This document shows positions 25,098 to 36,178 of a stretch of 64,000 bases of DNA, piece by piece (the first letter of the stretch is position 1; each line of letters begins with the position of its first letter). The position numbers and the translations under genes were made by a program. The DNA comes from Bacteroidia bacterium (GTDB taxonomy: Bacteria; Bacteroidota; Bacteroidia; B-17B0; Aurantibacillaceae): NCBI GenBank assembly GCA_022842625.1, contig JALHPG010000002.1:62001-126000 (forward strand). Reading direction: 5' to 3'. Below the pieces are notes generated by a model. That model did not search any database, had not been told where the DNA came from, and saw only the letters and a program-made list of their open reading frames with translations.

Positions 25098-25562
25098 TTG
25101 ATAACAAAAGAATTCATATCCGCATTAATAGCAGAGCATTTAGGCAACGGGCCTATTTTTGCTACCGGCCTAAGAATTGGTTCTGATAATCAGATCAATG
25201 TTTTTTTAGATGGGGATGAAGGTGTTACCATAAAAGATTGCGTGGCACTTAGCAGATATCTTGAAAAAATGTTAGACGAGAGGGGCGAACTTTTTGCTTT
25301 AGATGTAAGTTCGCATGGCGCAACCACTCCGCTTGTGTTGCCAAGACAATACAAAAAGCACATTGGACGTGAATTTGAAATTAAATTTGAAGACGGCACA
25401 AAAACCGAAGGAACTTTGGTAAGTTTTGATGGCAACGAAATAATTTTAGAAAACACCGTTAGAGAAAACAAGCCAATTGGCAAAGGAAAAATTGATGTTA
25501 CAAAACAACAAATAATAAAATATAATCAAATAAAAGAATCAAAAGTTAAACTCAAATTTTAA
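25098..25562 (+). CDS. rimP: Ribosome maturation factor RimP
   Basis: A 154-residue factor needed to assemble the 30S subunit. 'INVFLDGDEGVTIKDCVALSRYLE' and 'FALDVSSHGATTPLVLPRQYKKHIG' are the diagnostic stretches, followed by the SH3-like C-terminal domain from about residue 88. The TTG at 25098 gives (M)ITKEFISALIAEHL, which matches family N-termini and length. The track start lies upstream of the promoter and hairpin. Directly upstream of nusA with a 12-base gap, as in most bacteria. Confidence 0.92.
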   Translation: MITKEFISALIAEHLGNGPIFATGLRIGSDNQINVFLDGDEGVTIKDCVALSRYLEKMLDERGELFALDVSSHGATTPLVLPRQYKKHIGREFEIKFEDGTKTEGTLVSFDGNEIILENTVRENKPIGKGKIDVTKQQIIKYNQIKESKVKLKF

Positions 25563-25574
25563 AAAAGAAAGACC

Positions 25575-26834
25575 ATGGAAGCCGTTAACCTTATTGAATC
25601 GTTTTCAGAATTTAAAGACAATAAAAACATTGATCGTGCTACATTAATGAGCATTATTGAAGATGTTTTTAGAAGTATGCTAATAAAAAAATATGGCAGC
25701 GATAAAAATTTTGACATCATCGTTAACCCTGACAAAGGCGACGTAGAGATCTATAAAAACCGTAAGATCGTTGATGATGAGTTTGCAGAAGATTCTTTTG
25801 ATTATGATGAGAATAAACACATAAGCTTTTCAGCTGCTCAAAAAATTGAACCGGATTTTGAAATTGGTGAAGACCTTTCAGAAAAAGTTAAACTTGAAGA
25901 CTTTGGACGTCGCGCGGTGTTATCTGTTCGTCAAAACTTAGTTCAAAAAATTCTTGAACTTGAAAAAAGTGAGATCTATAATAAATACAAAGAAAAAGTT
26001 GGAGATATTATTACTGCAGAGGTTTATCAGGTTTGGAAAAAAGAGATCATGTTAATGGATGATGAGGGTAATGAATTATTATTGCCTAAAACAGAGCAGA
26101 TCCCTTCAGATTTTTTCAAAAAAGGCGACACTGTAAAAGCGGTTGTTTCTAAAGTTGAATTAAAAAACGGAACGCCTTCGATCGTTGTGTCAAGAACATC
26201 TCCTGTTTTCCTTGAGCGTTTATTTGAAAACGAGGTTCCTGAAATTTTTGATGGTTTAATTACCATTAAGAAAATTGTTCGTGAGCCGGGTGAGCGTGCT
26301 AAGGTAGCTGTAGAATCTTATGATGACAGAATTGATCCGGTTGGCGCTTGTGTTGGTATGAAAGGTTCTCGTATTCACGGAATTGTGCGTGAATTAAAAA
26401 ATGAGAATATTGACGTAATTAACTTTACAAGCAATCCTCAATTATTAATTCAGCGTACTTTAAGTCCGGCAAAAATTACTTCAATCAAAATTGATGAAGA
26501 TACTAAGCGCGCTGAGGTTTTCTTAAAACCTGATCAAATCAGTTTAGCAATTGGTAAAGGTGGCTTCAATATTAAATTAGCCGGTAAATTAACCGGATAC
26601 GAAATTGATGTATTCCGCGATACTGATGTGGATGTTGAAACAGAAGACGTTGACTTAGAAGAATTTTCAGATGAAATTGAAGCACACATCATTGAACAAT
26701 TAAAAACTATTGGTTGTGATACTGCTAAAGCCGTATTAGAATTAAGCAATGAAGAATTAGTTCGTCGTACAGGAATTGACGAAGAAACTATTCAAAGCGT
26801 GCGTGATGTATTAGCATCTGAGTTTGAAGACTAA
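25575..26834 (+). CDS. nusA: Transcription elongation/termination factor NusA
   Basis: A 419-residue factor that binds RNA polymerase and modulates pausing, termination and antitermination. In order: N-terminal polymerase-binding domain (to about 130), S1 domain (about 133-200, 'GDIITAEVYQVWKKEIMLMD'), KH1 with 'DPVGACVGMKGSRIHGIVREL', KH2 with 'ISLAIGKGGFNIKLAGKLTGYEID', and a C-terminal helical segment. The second acidic repeat found in Escherichia coli is absent, as usual in this phylum. Part of rimP-nusA-infB. Confidence 0.96.
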   Translation: MEAVNLIESFSEFKDNKNIDRATLMSIIEDVFRSMLIKKYGSDKNFDIIVNPDKGDVEIYKNRKIVDDEFAEDSFDYDENKHISFSAAQKIEPDFEIGEDLSEKVKLEDFGRRAVLSVRQNLVQKILELEKSEIYNKYKEKVGDIITAEVYQVWKKEIMLMDDEGNELLLPKTEQIPSDFFKKGDTVKAVVSKVELKNGTPSIVVSRTSPVFLERLFENEVPEIFDGLITIKKIVREPGERAKVAVESYDDRIDPVGACVGMKGSRIHGIVRELKNENIDVINFTSNPQLLIQRTLSPAKITSIKIDEDTKRAEVFLKPDQISLAIGKGGFNIKLAGKLTGYEIDVFRDTDVDVETEDVDLEEFSDEIEAHIIEQLKTIGCDTAKAVLELSNEELVRRTGIDEETIQSVRDVLASEFED

Positions 26835-26885
26835 GATTGCCGGTATGCCGGGTGTTCTGCCTTTGGGTGGAGGTTGCGAATTGCC

Positions 26886-26905
26886 TTAATTTTCGCGAGA
26901 ATTAA
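26886..26905. repeat. 20-bp near-palindrome between nusA and infB
   Basis: TTAATTTTCGCGAGAATTAA is symmetric apart from one mismatched pair, with TCGCGA at its centre. The nusA-infB gap (26835-26929) is also unusually GC-rich for this DNA, with GCCGGTATGCCGGG near its start. No promoter or terminator is evident. Confidence 0.4.
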
Positions 26906-26929
26906 AAATAAAAAAACAGAATAAAAAAT

Positions 26930-29734
26930 ATGTCAGAAGGAGCTAAAACACTTCGATTAAGCAAAGTGGCCAAAGAATTTAACCTTTCTTTAGGAAAGAT
27001 AGTTGAATTTCTTGCCTCCAAAGGCCATCAAATAGAAAGTAATCCTAATGCCAAAATTGGCGATGGGGAATACGGTCTGTTGCTGAAAGAATTTTCAAGC
27101 GATAAATCAGCTAGAGAAGAGGCTGAAAACGTGGCGCAAAACACAACTAAATTAAAGCGCGAAACCATATTACTCTCTGATGTAAAAGCAAAAAAGCAAA
27201 AAGAGGAAGAGGATGCTGATGAGTTCATGATCAAGGATCTTACCCTAAAATCAAAAATTGCCCCAACAGAAAAAACAGAGGTCGTAAAAGAAGCTCCTAA
27301 AACAGTTGAACCTGAAATTGTAAAGCAAGAAACTGCTACTAATAATGACGGGCCTAAGGTTATTGGAAAATTAGATCTTGATTCAATGAACCTCAAAACT
27401 AAGCCAGATAAAAAAACAAAAAAAGAGGCTGAGAAAAAGGAAGTTCTTGAGAAACCAACCGTTAAGGAACCGATCGTTGAAAGTCCTACTAAAATTAATC
27501 TTGAAGTAACTTCAGCCGAAACCCCTGTTGCAAAAGAAGAGCCTAAATCAGAATTCTTAGAAACAAAATACGAAAAACTAGAAGGGCCTAAAATTTTAAG
27601 AAGTATTGAATTACCGGTAGTTAAGGAAGTTTCAAAAAAACCCGTTAACGACCCTAATGCTGATAAGAAAAAACGCAAACGTATTCGTAAGGGCGGCTTA
27701 TCTCAGGAAGAAATTAAAAAAGTAGGTAAAGAACAATCTGCAATCGCAAGAGAGAAAGCTAAAGAAAAATATGGCGACCCTCGTGCAAAAAAACCGGTAA
27801 CTACTCCGGGTAAACCTCGTCACGAACTTACTGAAGAAGAAATTCAAGCTCAGATAAAAGAAACCCTTGCGCGATTAAGTGCAAAAGGAACTAAATCAAA
27901 AACATCAAAATACCGTCGTGAAAAACGTGATGATGTTCGTGAAAAAATGGCTGAAAAAGCAGAAATTGCTGAAGCAGACAGAAAAATTCTTAAGGTTGCA
28001 GAATTTGTTAGCGCAAATCAATTAGCGCAAATGATGGATGTTCAAGTAACAAAAATTATTTCTACTTGTATGTCTCTTGGTTTATTTGTTTCTATTAATC
28101 AACGTTTAGATGCAGAAACAATTTCGATCGTAGCAGAAGAGTTTGGATACAAAGTTGAATTTGCAAGTGCAGAAGATATTGAAACGATCAAAGAGGAAGA
28201 TAAAGATTCACCTGAAGATCTTATTTCTCGTCCGCCAATTGTTACCGTTATGGGTCACGTAGATCACGGTAAAACATCGTTACTTGACTTTATTCGTAAG
28301 GCCAACGTAATGGGTGGTGAAGCCGGAGGTATTACACAGCATATTGGTGCATACAATGTAAAAATGCAAGATGGTCGTAGTATGACCTTTTTAGATACTC
28401 CGGGTCACGAAGCGTTTACCGCTATGCGTGCACGTGGTGCTAAAGTTACCGATATCGCAATTATTGTAATTGCTGCCGATGACAGTATCATGCCGCAAAC
28501 TAAAGAGGCCATTAACCATGCGCAAGCAGCGGGTGTACCAATGATCTTTGCAATAAATAAAATTGATAAACCGGGTGCTAATCCTGATAAAATTCGTGAA
28601 GCGCTTTCGGTAATGAATATTTTAGTTGAAGAGTGGGGTGGTAAATACCAATGCCAGGAGATCTCTGCAAAAATGGGAAAAAACATCGATCTGCTTTTAG
28701 AAAAAGTTTTATTGGAATCAGATATGATGGATCTTAAAGCTAATCCTAATAAAAACGCAGCGGGTAGTGTAATTGAAGCTAGTATGGAAGAAGGTCGCGG
28801 TTACGTGGCAACTATTCTAGTGCAAAGCGGAACATTAAAAATTGGTGATGTAATGTTAGCCGGAAGTTTTAGCGGCCGTGTACGTGCTATGTTTAACGAA
28901 CGTGGTCAAAAAGTAGATCATGCCGGACCATCATTTCCTGTTAAAGTATTAGGCTTAAGTGGTGCGCCAACCGCTGGTGATAAGTTTAATGTGATGAGTG
29001 ATGAGCGTGAAGCGAGAGAAATTGCAAACAAACGTTTACAGTTACAGCGTGAGCAAGGAATCAGAACACACAAACATATTACTCTAGATGAAATTGGACG
29101 TCGTTTAGCAATAGGTGATTTCAAAGAATTAAATGTAATTGTTAAAGGTGATGTGGATGGATCTATTGAAGCGTTATCTGATTCATTATTAAAATTATCT
29201 ACAGAAAAAGTTGCTGTAAATATTATTCACAAATCAGTAGGTGCAATTAGCGAGAGCGATGTTTTATTAGCATCAGCTTCTAACGCCATCATTATTGGTT
29301 TCCAGGTAAGACCTAGTACAAGCGCTCGTAAATTAGCCGAAGTTGAAGAAATTGATATTCGTTTATATTCTATTATCTACGATGCCATCAACGAAATTAA
29401 AGCGGCAATGGAAGGTATGTTAGCGCCTGAGTTTGAAGAGAAGATCGTTTGTAACATCGAGATCAGAGATGTGTTTAATATTACGAAGGTTGGTACAATT
29501 GCCGGTTGTTATGTGTTAGATGGTAAAGTTACACGTAATACAAAAGTACGTGTGATCCGCGATGGCATTGTAATTCACACCGGAACACTTGGTTCATTAA
29601 AACGCTTTAAGGATGATGTAAAAGAAGTAACAACAGGTTATGAGTGCGGATTGAATATTGATAAATTTGACGATATAAAAGTTGGAGATATTATTGAAGG
29701 ATATGACTTAGTTGAGATTAAAGCAAAACTTTAA
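26930..29734 (+). CDS. infB: Translation initiation factor IF-2
   Basis: A 934-residue GTPase that delivers initiator tRNA to the ribosome. An IF2_N helical domain (about 1-50) is followed by a long Lys/Glu-rich linker to about 330 and a second N-terminal module. The G domain (about 435-600) has 'GHVDHGKT', 'GGITQHIG', 'DTPGHEAF', 'NKID' and 'SAK' in order, followed by the C1 and C2 domains. The start '[19 protein letters not shown]' is typical of Bacteroidota. Lies 95 bases after nusA. A terminator follows. Confidence 0.97.
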   Translation: MSEGAKTLRLSKVAKEFNLSLGKIVEFLASKGHQIESNPNAKIGDGEYGLLLKEFSSDKSAREEAENVAQNTTKLKRETILLSDVKAKKQKEEEDADEFMIKDLTLKSKIAPTEKTEVVKEAPKTVEPEIVKQETATNNDGPKVIGKLDLDSMNLKTKPDKKTKKEAEKKEVLEKPTVKEPIVESPTKINLEVTSAETPVAKEEPKSEFLETKYEKLEGPKILRSIELPVVKEVSKKPVNDPNADKKKRKRIRKGGLSQEEIKKVGKEQSAIAREKAKEKYGDPRAKKPVTTPGKPRHELTEEEIQAQIKETLARLSAKGTKSKTSKYRREKRDDVREKMAEKAEIAEADRKILKVAEFVSANQLAQMMDVQVTKIISTCMSLGLFVSINQRLDAETISIVAEEFGYKVEFASAEDIETIKEEDKDSPEDLISRPPIVTVMGHVDHGKTSLLDFIRKANVMGGEAGGITQHIGAYNVKMQDGRSMTFLDTPGHEAFTAMRARGAKVTDIAIIVIAADDSIMPQTKEAINHAQAAGVPMIFAINKIDKPGANPDKIREALSVMNILVEEWGGKYQCQEISAKMGKNIDLLLEKVLLESDMMDLKANPNKNAAGSVIEASMEEGRGYVATILVQSGTLKIGDVMLAGSFSGRVRAMFNERGQKVDHAGPSFPVKVLGLSGAPTAGDKFNVMSDEREAREIANKRLQLQREQGIRTHKHITLDEIGRRLAIGDFKELNVIVKGDVDGSIEALSDSLLKLSTEKVAVNIIHKSVGAISESDVLLASASNAIIIGFQVRPSTSARKLAEVEEIDIRLYSIIYDAINEIKAAMEGMLAPEFEEKIVCNIEIRDVFNITKVGTIAGCYVLDGKVTRNTKVRVIRDGIVIHTGTLGSLKRFKDDVKEVTTGYECGLNIDKFDDIKVGDIIEGYDLVEIKAKL

Positions 29735-29756
29735 AAAAACATCATTTTATTTTATT

Positions 29757-29787
29757 AAAAGTCCGCCCAATAAGCGGATTTTTTTAT
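29757..29787 (+). terminator. Intrinsic terminator of rimP-nusA-infB
   Basis: TCCGC (29762-29766) pairs with GCGGA (29774-29778), extended by A-T pairs on both sides and followed by TTTTTTT. Confidence 0.8.
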
Positions 29788-30172
29788 TTTTATACTTTTC
29801 TTCCTTTAATACAGACTATTTCCCGCCTAATTATTTCTGTTTCATTCCTAATAACCTGATTTATCTATTCGTTTCTAAAAAAGCCTATACAACAAGAATA
29901 AACATATTTCTATCTAATTGTAAGAAAGCTGGTCGGTATTATTACCAAATGCAACATCGATATATAATTAGTTTATTATCAATAAGTTAAATTCGACAAA
30001 CAACAATTAAACAATATTTATACATCATTTTAACCTAAATTTAAGAGTAAATAAACAAACAAAAAATAATACTTATTTCGTAACTTTTTAATAAATACAA
30101 CGTTTAAGCCTTGTATATATGATCTATTTATAGTTTGAAACAATAAATGGAGCAAAAAATAAGGAATAAATT
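29788..30172. other. AT-rich intergenic stretch without a gene
   Basis: About 385 bases between the infB terminator and the next ORF. The track ORF at 29712-29990 starts inside infB, crosses the terminator and has no protein-like composition, so I leave it out. I see no tRNA or structured RNA. TTG followed downstream by TATAGTTTG around 30110-30140 might be a loose promoter for the next gene. Confidence 0.5.
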
Positions 30173-30745
30173 ATGAGAATACTTAAGGAAGAAGAATTCA
30201 ACAACCTAGCGCTAAAGGGTAAAGGCAGAAGTTCCCCGATATTTAATTCACTTTTAAATCTAAACGTTGGTGAAGGAGTGCTCATCGAAAAAAAGGATTG
30301 GAACCGTAAGGCAAGCCCGAGCACGTTAGTAAAGTATATTGAAAAAACACACGCATTAAAATTTACTTGTGGCGAATTACTTAACGGACAAGGCTGGGCT
30401 GTAAAGCGCATAGAATATAGTGTTGCGGCGGTTCAAAAAAAACAAGTTCTTCCAAAAACAGAAAAAGAAATCCTTCCTTCTAATGAAATAATGCAAGATG
30501 AAATTTATACAGAGGAGGGTCAATTAAAATTAAAATCAGATATTGTTATTTTTTATTTAGGTAGAATTGCTGCCTGCAAAATAGAAAAAATAGAAGATTC
30601 GCTGAAAGCCGTAATGGATCAGTTCTGGGAGCAAGATAGAGCTGTTCTTAAAAAACTTTTCTTAGAAGCAATTGATGTTCTTTCAAAATCAAATCACATT
30701 GTGATCGAAAACGGAAAAACATATATTCCATTAAAAAGGAATTAA
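30173..30745 (+). CDS. Hypothetical protein, two-part
   Basis: A 190-residue soluble protein I cannot name. The N-terminal ~85 residues ('LALKGKGRSSPIFNSLLNLNVGEGVLIEKKDWNRKASPSTL', then 'FTCGELLNGQGWAVKRI') resemble small Bacteroidota proteins of unknown function that look like DNA-binding or regulatory modules: basic, with conserved 'GKGRSSP' and 'W-x-RK'. After an acidic linker comes a helical C-terminal part (about 120-190). It is monocistronic, between infB and convergent rfaE2. A regulatory role is only a guess. Confidence 0.55.
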   Translation: MRILKEEEFNNLALKGKGRSSPIFNSLLNLNVGEGVLIEKKDWNRKASPSTLVKYIEKTHALKFTCGELLNGQGWAVKRIEYSVAAVQKKQVLPKTEKEILPSNEIMQDEIYTEEGQLKLKSDIVIFYLGRIAACKIEKIEDSLKAVMDQFWEQDRAVLKKLFLEAIDVLSKSNHIVIENGKTYIPLKRN

Positions 30746-30747
30746 GT

Positions 30748-31239
30748 TTACGATAAAATTTTCTGGATCAATTTTGTTGTAGAATAACCCTCTAAAAAAG
30801 GGATCGTAACAACCTTTCCGCCACGCGCCATCACTATGTCATAGCCAACTATCGTTTCTACTTTATAGTCATCACCTTTTACTAAAATATCCGGTTGAAG
30901 GAACTTAATAAGCTCATAGGGTGTTTCCTCATCAAACAAAATAATATGATCAATACACGCTAAACCCGCCAGCACTGTGGCGCGCGCTTGTTCGTTGTTT
31001 ATTGGCCGATTAGGGGCTTTATTAAGGCGCCTTACTGAATTATCTGTATTTAATCCTAATACTAATACATCGCCAAGGTCTCTTGCCTGTGTTAAATAAT
31101 CAATATGCCCGGGATGAATAATGTCAAAACAACCATTTGTAAAAACAATTTTTTTACCGGCAGCTTTTTGCAAATTAAGAATTTGCAACGCAGCTTCTTT
31201 TGATACGATCTTACTTTTTAATTGTTCTTTAAACGACAT
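30748..31239 (-). CDS. rfaE2: D-glycero-beta-D-manno-heptose 1-phosphate adenylyltransferase
   Basis: A 163-residue nucleotidyltransferase that makes ADP-heptose for lipopolysaccharide. The cytidylyltransferase-like HxGH motif is in 'TNGCFDIIHPGHIDYLTQARDLG'. 'LNTDNSVRRLNKAPNRPIN' and 'VKGDDYKVETIVGYDIVMARGGKV' are specific to RfaE2/HldE C-terminal domains, and 'YSTTKLIQKI' ends it. The kinase half found in HldE is not present here and must be elsewhere. Overlaps the flippase-like gene by 11 bases. Confidence 0.93.
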   Translation of the reverse strand: MSFKEQLKSKIVSKEAALQILNLQKAAGKKIVFTNGCFDIIHPGHIDYLTQARDLGDVLVLGLNTDNSVRRLNKAPNRPINNEQARATVLAGLACIDHIILFDEETPYELIKFLQPDILVKGDDYKVETIVGYDIVMARGGKVVTIPFLEGYSTTKLIQKILS

Positions 31240-32245
31240 TTCTGTTGCGATTGTATAGTGGAACTACAATTATACTTATCAACCCTAAAACTAATATTAA
31301 TGCAAACTGACTTGTCCATGCTAACCACGGCAAAGCAAACGAAGAAATTTCATCAACACCATAAGTATTAAACAAGATCCAACTAATAATGGCAGGGTAA
31401 GCGCCAAGGCCGCCTGGCGCAAACATAACACCAAAAGTTCCAAATAGTAATAAAGTTAAGCATTCTGATTGGCCTAAATTTGAAGTCCCATTTAAAGCAA
31501 AAAAACAAACATATAAAGAGTAAAAATAACAGGCCCAAATCAATAAGCTCAAAACAATAAATTTGTAAGGTTTTTCCATTTTTGCAATAGAACTCAGCCC
31601 TTCTCCCATCCCCTTTAAAATGCCTCCCAGTTTGCCTTTTAATAGGGTAGAGAATTTTTTTCTTAATAAAAAAAAGCCGGCTACCATAACAACCATAAAT
31701 ACTCCCAACATTACAAGTTTAGTAGGGCTATGACTCAAGCCTGACAAAATATTTAAAAGTGGGTCAAAAATGTATTTATTCACTAAACCGCTTAATTCTT
31801 TAAATTGAACTAAAAACGTTAATGCAAAAATTACCAAGAATAAAATAAAATCAATTATTCTTTCGGTAATAACCGTTCCAAATGCAACTTCAAAAGGCAC
31901 GTCATCATACTTTGGGGCAAGCGTACAACGCGATATTTCCCCCATGCGCGGTATGCCGTAATTAGCCAAGTAACCGATCATTACATAACAGTTAGCATTT
32001 ACTAAATTTATTTTGTGCCCCGTTGGTTTTAATAAATAATTCCATCTATAGGCTCTCAAAAAATGGCTTAACCAAGAAATAAGTAATGAAACAATTATCC
32101 AGAAATAATTTGCTTGTTTAAACGCGTCAATTATTTTTTCCTTTTGCTCGGGAGTAATTGATCTAACAGAAAGCCAAATAAATAAAACACCTATGCCAAG
32201 TAAAACAATAAATTGTAATATGGATTTGGTGCTTTTAATTGCCAC
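31229..32245 (-). CDS. Lysylphosphatidylglycerol synthase-type transmembrane (flippase-like) protein
   Basis: A 338-residue polytopic membrane protein with about eight helices, of the UPF0104/LPG_synthase_TM family. 'ISWLSHFLRAYRWNYLLKP' and 'YLANYGIPRMGEISRCTLA' are the recognised conserved stretches, and 'GGLGAYPAIISWILF' is near the end. The catalytic aminoacyl-transfer domain of MprF is missing, so a lipid transport role is more likely than synthesis. Lies between panD and rfaE2 on one transcript (1-base gap and 11-base overlap). Confidence 0.82.
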   Translation of the reverse strand: MAIKSTKSILQFIVLLGIGVLFIWLSVRSITPEQKEKIIDAFKQANYFWIIVSLLISWLSHFLRAYRWNYLLKPTGHKINLVNANCYVMIGYLANYGIPRMGEISRCTLAPKYDDVPFEVAFGTVITERIIDFILFLVIFALTFLVQFKELSGLVNKYIFDPLLNILSGLSHSPTKLVMLGVFMVVMVAGFFLLRKKFSTLLKGKLGGILKGMGEGLSSIAKMEKPYKFIVLSLLIWACYFYSLYVCFFALNGTSNLGQSECLTLLLFGTFGVMFAPGGLGAYPAIISWILFNTYGVDEISSFALPWLAWTSQFALILVLGLISIIVVPLYNRNRNVV

Positions 32246-32246
32246 T

Positions 32247-32597
32247 TTATTTTAGTTTATTAGTTTTAGTATCAGGAAAAACAACCCATGGATGAAAGGT
32301 TTTTGCCTTCTCAAAATCCATATTAGCGTAAGAAATAATTATTACTACATCTGCTAATTTAACGCGTAATGCAGCCGGCCCATTCAAACAAATAACCCCA
32401 CTTCCGCGCTCACCCTTTATCACGTATGTAATAAAACGCTCGCCATTATTTTTATTTAAAATATGTACTTGTTCGTTTTCAATAAAATTAGCAGCATCCA
32501 TTAGATCCTCATCAATAGTAACGCTACCAATATAATCTAACTCAGCCTGCGTAACAGTTACGCAGTGTAATTTAGATTTCATAACAGTAATTTCCAT
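32247..32597 (-). CDS. panD: Aspartate 1-decarboxylase
   Basis: A 116-residue pyruvoyl enzyme that makes beta-alanine for pantothenate and coenzyme A. Self-cleavage is expected at the Gly-Ser of '[15 protein letters not shown]'. '[17 protein letters not shown]', '[16 protein letters not shown]' and 'NGPAALRV' are family stretches. First gene of panD, flippase-like, rfaE2. TAAATTTA shortly upstream resembles a -7 element. Confidence 0.95.
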   Translation of the reverse strand: MEITVMKSKLHCVTVTQAELDYIGSVTIDEDLMDAANFIENEQVHILNKNNGERFITYVIKGERGSGVICLNGPAALRVKLADVVIIISYANMDFEKAKTFHPWVVFPDTKTNKLK

Positions 32598-32673
32598 AGC
32601 GGTGTAAATTTAGGGTTTTTTATTCATTTGGTGTTGCATTAAACCCAACAAAATCGATAACTTTAAACAATAT

Positions 32674-33459
32674 TTGTATCTTAAAACCGTTATACTGTTT
32701 CTGAGAAGATTTAATTTTATATTTATCGCGCTACTACTTGCACTTAACTCCTTTTCGCAAGAAAATGATGGTTACGGTGTGCATTTACCAAAATTTTACA
32801 AGCAAAAACTGCATTTTGGTTTTACCATTTCGGGTAACTCAACTGATTTTAGAATAAACCCAAAACCCAATTCACAATTCCCCGATACGGTTATTGGCAC
32901 CACCCGTTACAGAATTAAAACAGTATACTCGCAACCCGCACCGGGCTTTGCAATTGGCATTGTTAGCGATGCAAGAATATTTGACTATTTAAGGATTCGT
33001 TTTACCCCAAATATTAGCTTTGCTTCTAGAAAAATAGAATACCGTTTGTCAAATGTCAATCGTGATAGTACTAAAGTGTTCCAAAAATTAGTGGAATCGG
33101 CGTTTATTTTCTTTCCTCTTGAAGCAAAAATTCAATCCAAACGCTTGGGTAATTTTAGTGCTTACTTAATTGGGGGTGGTGGATATTCCTTAGACCTTGC
33201 ATCGAGAAAAAAATCGGCCGGGGTGTCGTCCGGAGGGCCAAATCAATTGGATGATAACGTTAAACTTAAGCGCGATGACATTTTTTATAGTGCAGGAGCG
33301 GGAACAGATTTTTATTTAGAATATTTTAAACTGGGATTAGAACTAAAACTACTAATCGGCACTAAAAATTTATTACGCCCCGAAAACAGTATCTTTACTA
33401 ATAGTATTGATAAGGTAAGATCGCGTATGGTGGTTTTTACTGTAACATTTGAAGGGTAA
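32674..33459 (+). CDS. porT: PorT-like outer-membrane protein of the type IX secretion system
   Basis: A 261-residue outer-membrane barrel. A signal peptide ends 'LLALNSFSQ'. 'LPKFYKQKLHFGFTISGNSTDFRI' near the start and 'PAPGFAIGIVSDARIFDYLRIRFTPNISFASRKIEYRL' match the PorT/SprT family, needed for T9SS export. No ATG lies before the barrel; the TTG at 32674 is the only usual start and overlaps an ATATTTG sequence. The presence of T9SS-tailed cargo in this window fits. Other PorT-family barrels are not T9SS parts, so the precise role is likely but not certain. Confidence 0.72.
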   Translation: MYLKTVILFLRRFNFIFIALLLALNSFSQENDGYGVHLPKFYKQKLHFGFTISGNSTDFRINPKPNSQFPDTVIGTTRYRIKTVYSQPAPGFAIGIVSDARIFDYLRIRFTPNISFASRKIEYRLSNVNRDSTKVFQKLVESAFIFFPLEAKIQSKRLGNFSAYLIGGGGYSLDLASRKKSAGVSSGGPNQLDDNVKLKRDDIFYSAGAGTDFYLEYFKLGLELKLLIGTKNLLRPENSIFTNSIDKVRSRMVVFTVTFEG

Positions 33460-33498
33460 AATTTAAAGATTTGAAGGGTAAATTCCTTCCATATAGTT

Positions 33499-35076
<1,578 letters not shown>

Positions 35077-35102
35077 ATTTTTAACCGCTCTAATTAAAAT
35101 AC

Positions 35103-35110
35103 TAAATTTG
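35103..35110 (+). promoter_or_regulatory. -7 element for trpS
   Basis: TAAATTTG matches TAnnTTTG exactly, 14 bases before the trpS ATG. No TTTG -33 element is seen at the expected distance. Confidence 0.5.
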
Positions 35111-35124
35111 TTTTACATAATATT

Positions 35125-36099
35125 ATGACACGCATATTAACAGGCATACAAAGCACCAACGTTCCGCATTTAGGAAACATTTTAGGTGCCATTTTACCGG
35201 CAATTGAGCTGAGTAAACAACCAAACAGCGAAAGCTTATTGTTTATTGCAGATCTGCACACATTAACAAGTGTAAAAGACGCTGCGTTTATTAAACAAAG
35301 TACAAATGCCGTTGCGGCAACCTGGTTAGCGTTTGGTCTTGATTTAAATAAAACTGTTTTTTACCGCCAAAGCCGCGTGCCGCAAGTAACAGAGCTTACC
35401 TGGTATTTAAATTGTTTTACCCCTTACCCAATGCTTGCAAATGCGCATTCTTTTAAAGATAAGAGTGATCGTTTAAGTGATGTAAATGCGGGTTTATTTA
35501 TTTACCCGGTTTTAATGGCCGCAGATATTTTATTGTACGACGCACATAAAGTGCCGGTTGGTAAAGACCAGATACAACATTTAGAAATTACCGCAGACAT
35601 TGCACGTTCCTTTAATCATAAAGTTGGTAAAGAGGTTTTTGTTGTTCCTGAAGCGTTAACGGATGATCGCGTAATGATCGTTCCGGGAATTGACGGACAA
35701 AAAATGAGTAAATCGTATAACAACTTCATTAATTTATTTTTACCCGAAAAAGAATTAAAAAAAGTAGTAATGAGCATTGTTACTGATAGCAAGGGTTTAG
35801 AAGAACCTAAAGATCCTGAAACAGATAACGTATTTAAACTCTATAAATTATTAGGCAACGAAAAACAAACCGAAGAATTACGCCAAAATTATATTAAAGG
35901 CGGCTTTGGCTATGGTCATGCAAAAACAGCTTTATTAGAATTAATATTAGATACTTTTAAGGAGCAACGCATTACCTATGATAAACTAATGGCAGACACT
36001 TCTGTTCTTGAAAAAGAATTATCAATTGGCGAAGCAAAAGCTTCTAAAATGGCGAACGAAAAATTAAAACAAGTGCGAGACGTTATTGGGTTTAATTGA
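35125..36099 (+). CDS. trpS: Tryptophanyl-tRNA synthetase
   Basis: A 324-residue class I synthetase that charges tRNA(Trp). The HIGH-type motif is 'STNVPHLGNILGA', and the KMSKS motif is in 'GQKMSKSYNNF'. 'YPVLMAADILLYDAHKVPVGKDQIQHLEI' is the characteristic tryptophan/ATP pocket. Length is standard. A strong terminator follows. Confidence 0.96.
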   Translation: MTRILTGIQSTNVPHLGNILGAILPAIELSKQPNSESLLFIADLHTLTSVKDAAFIKQSTNAVAATWLAFGLDLNKTVFYRQSRVPQVTELTWYLNCFTPYPMLANAHSFKDKSDRLSDVNAGLFIYPVLMAADILLYDAHKVPVGKDQIQHLEITADIARSFNHKVGKEVFVVPEALTDDRVMIVPGIDGQKMSKSYNNFINLFLPEKELKKVVMSIVTDSKGLEEPKDPETDNVFKLYKLLGNEKQTEELRQNYIKGGFGYGHAKTALLELILDTFKEQRITYDKLMADTSVLEKELSIGEAKASKMANEKLKQVRDVIGFN

Positions 36100-36124
36100 T
36101 CTAATTTTACGAAAATACATTAAA

Positions 36125-36157
36125 CAAAAAAAGCTTCACAGGCGTGAAGCTTTTTTT
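36125..36157. terminator. Bidirectional terminator between trpS and hmgA
   Basis: AAAAAAGCTTCAC and GTGAAGCTTTTTT form a perfect 13-bp stem with a 4-base loop, between two converging genes. The A and T flanks make it usable from both sides. Confidence 0.9.
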
Positions 36158-36178
36158 ATTATTAAGGCTTTGGGTCAA

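Noticed and set aside
24914-25147. N-terminal extension of the His-rich membrane protein in the track
   Set aside because: It would overlap the rimP promoter, leader hairpin and start; the ATG at 24913 gives a normal small protein.
27028-27678. 216-aa minus-strand ORF in infB
   Set aside because: Opposite the low-complexity Lys/Glu linker of IF-2; an artefact of composition.
29712-29990. 92-aa ORF after infB
   Set aside because: Starts inside infB, passes through its terminator, and is aromatic/Ile-rich without any known pattern.
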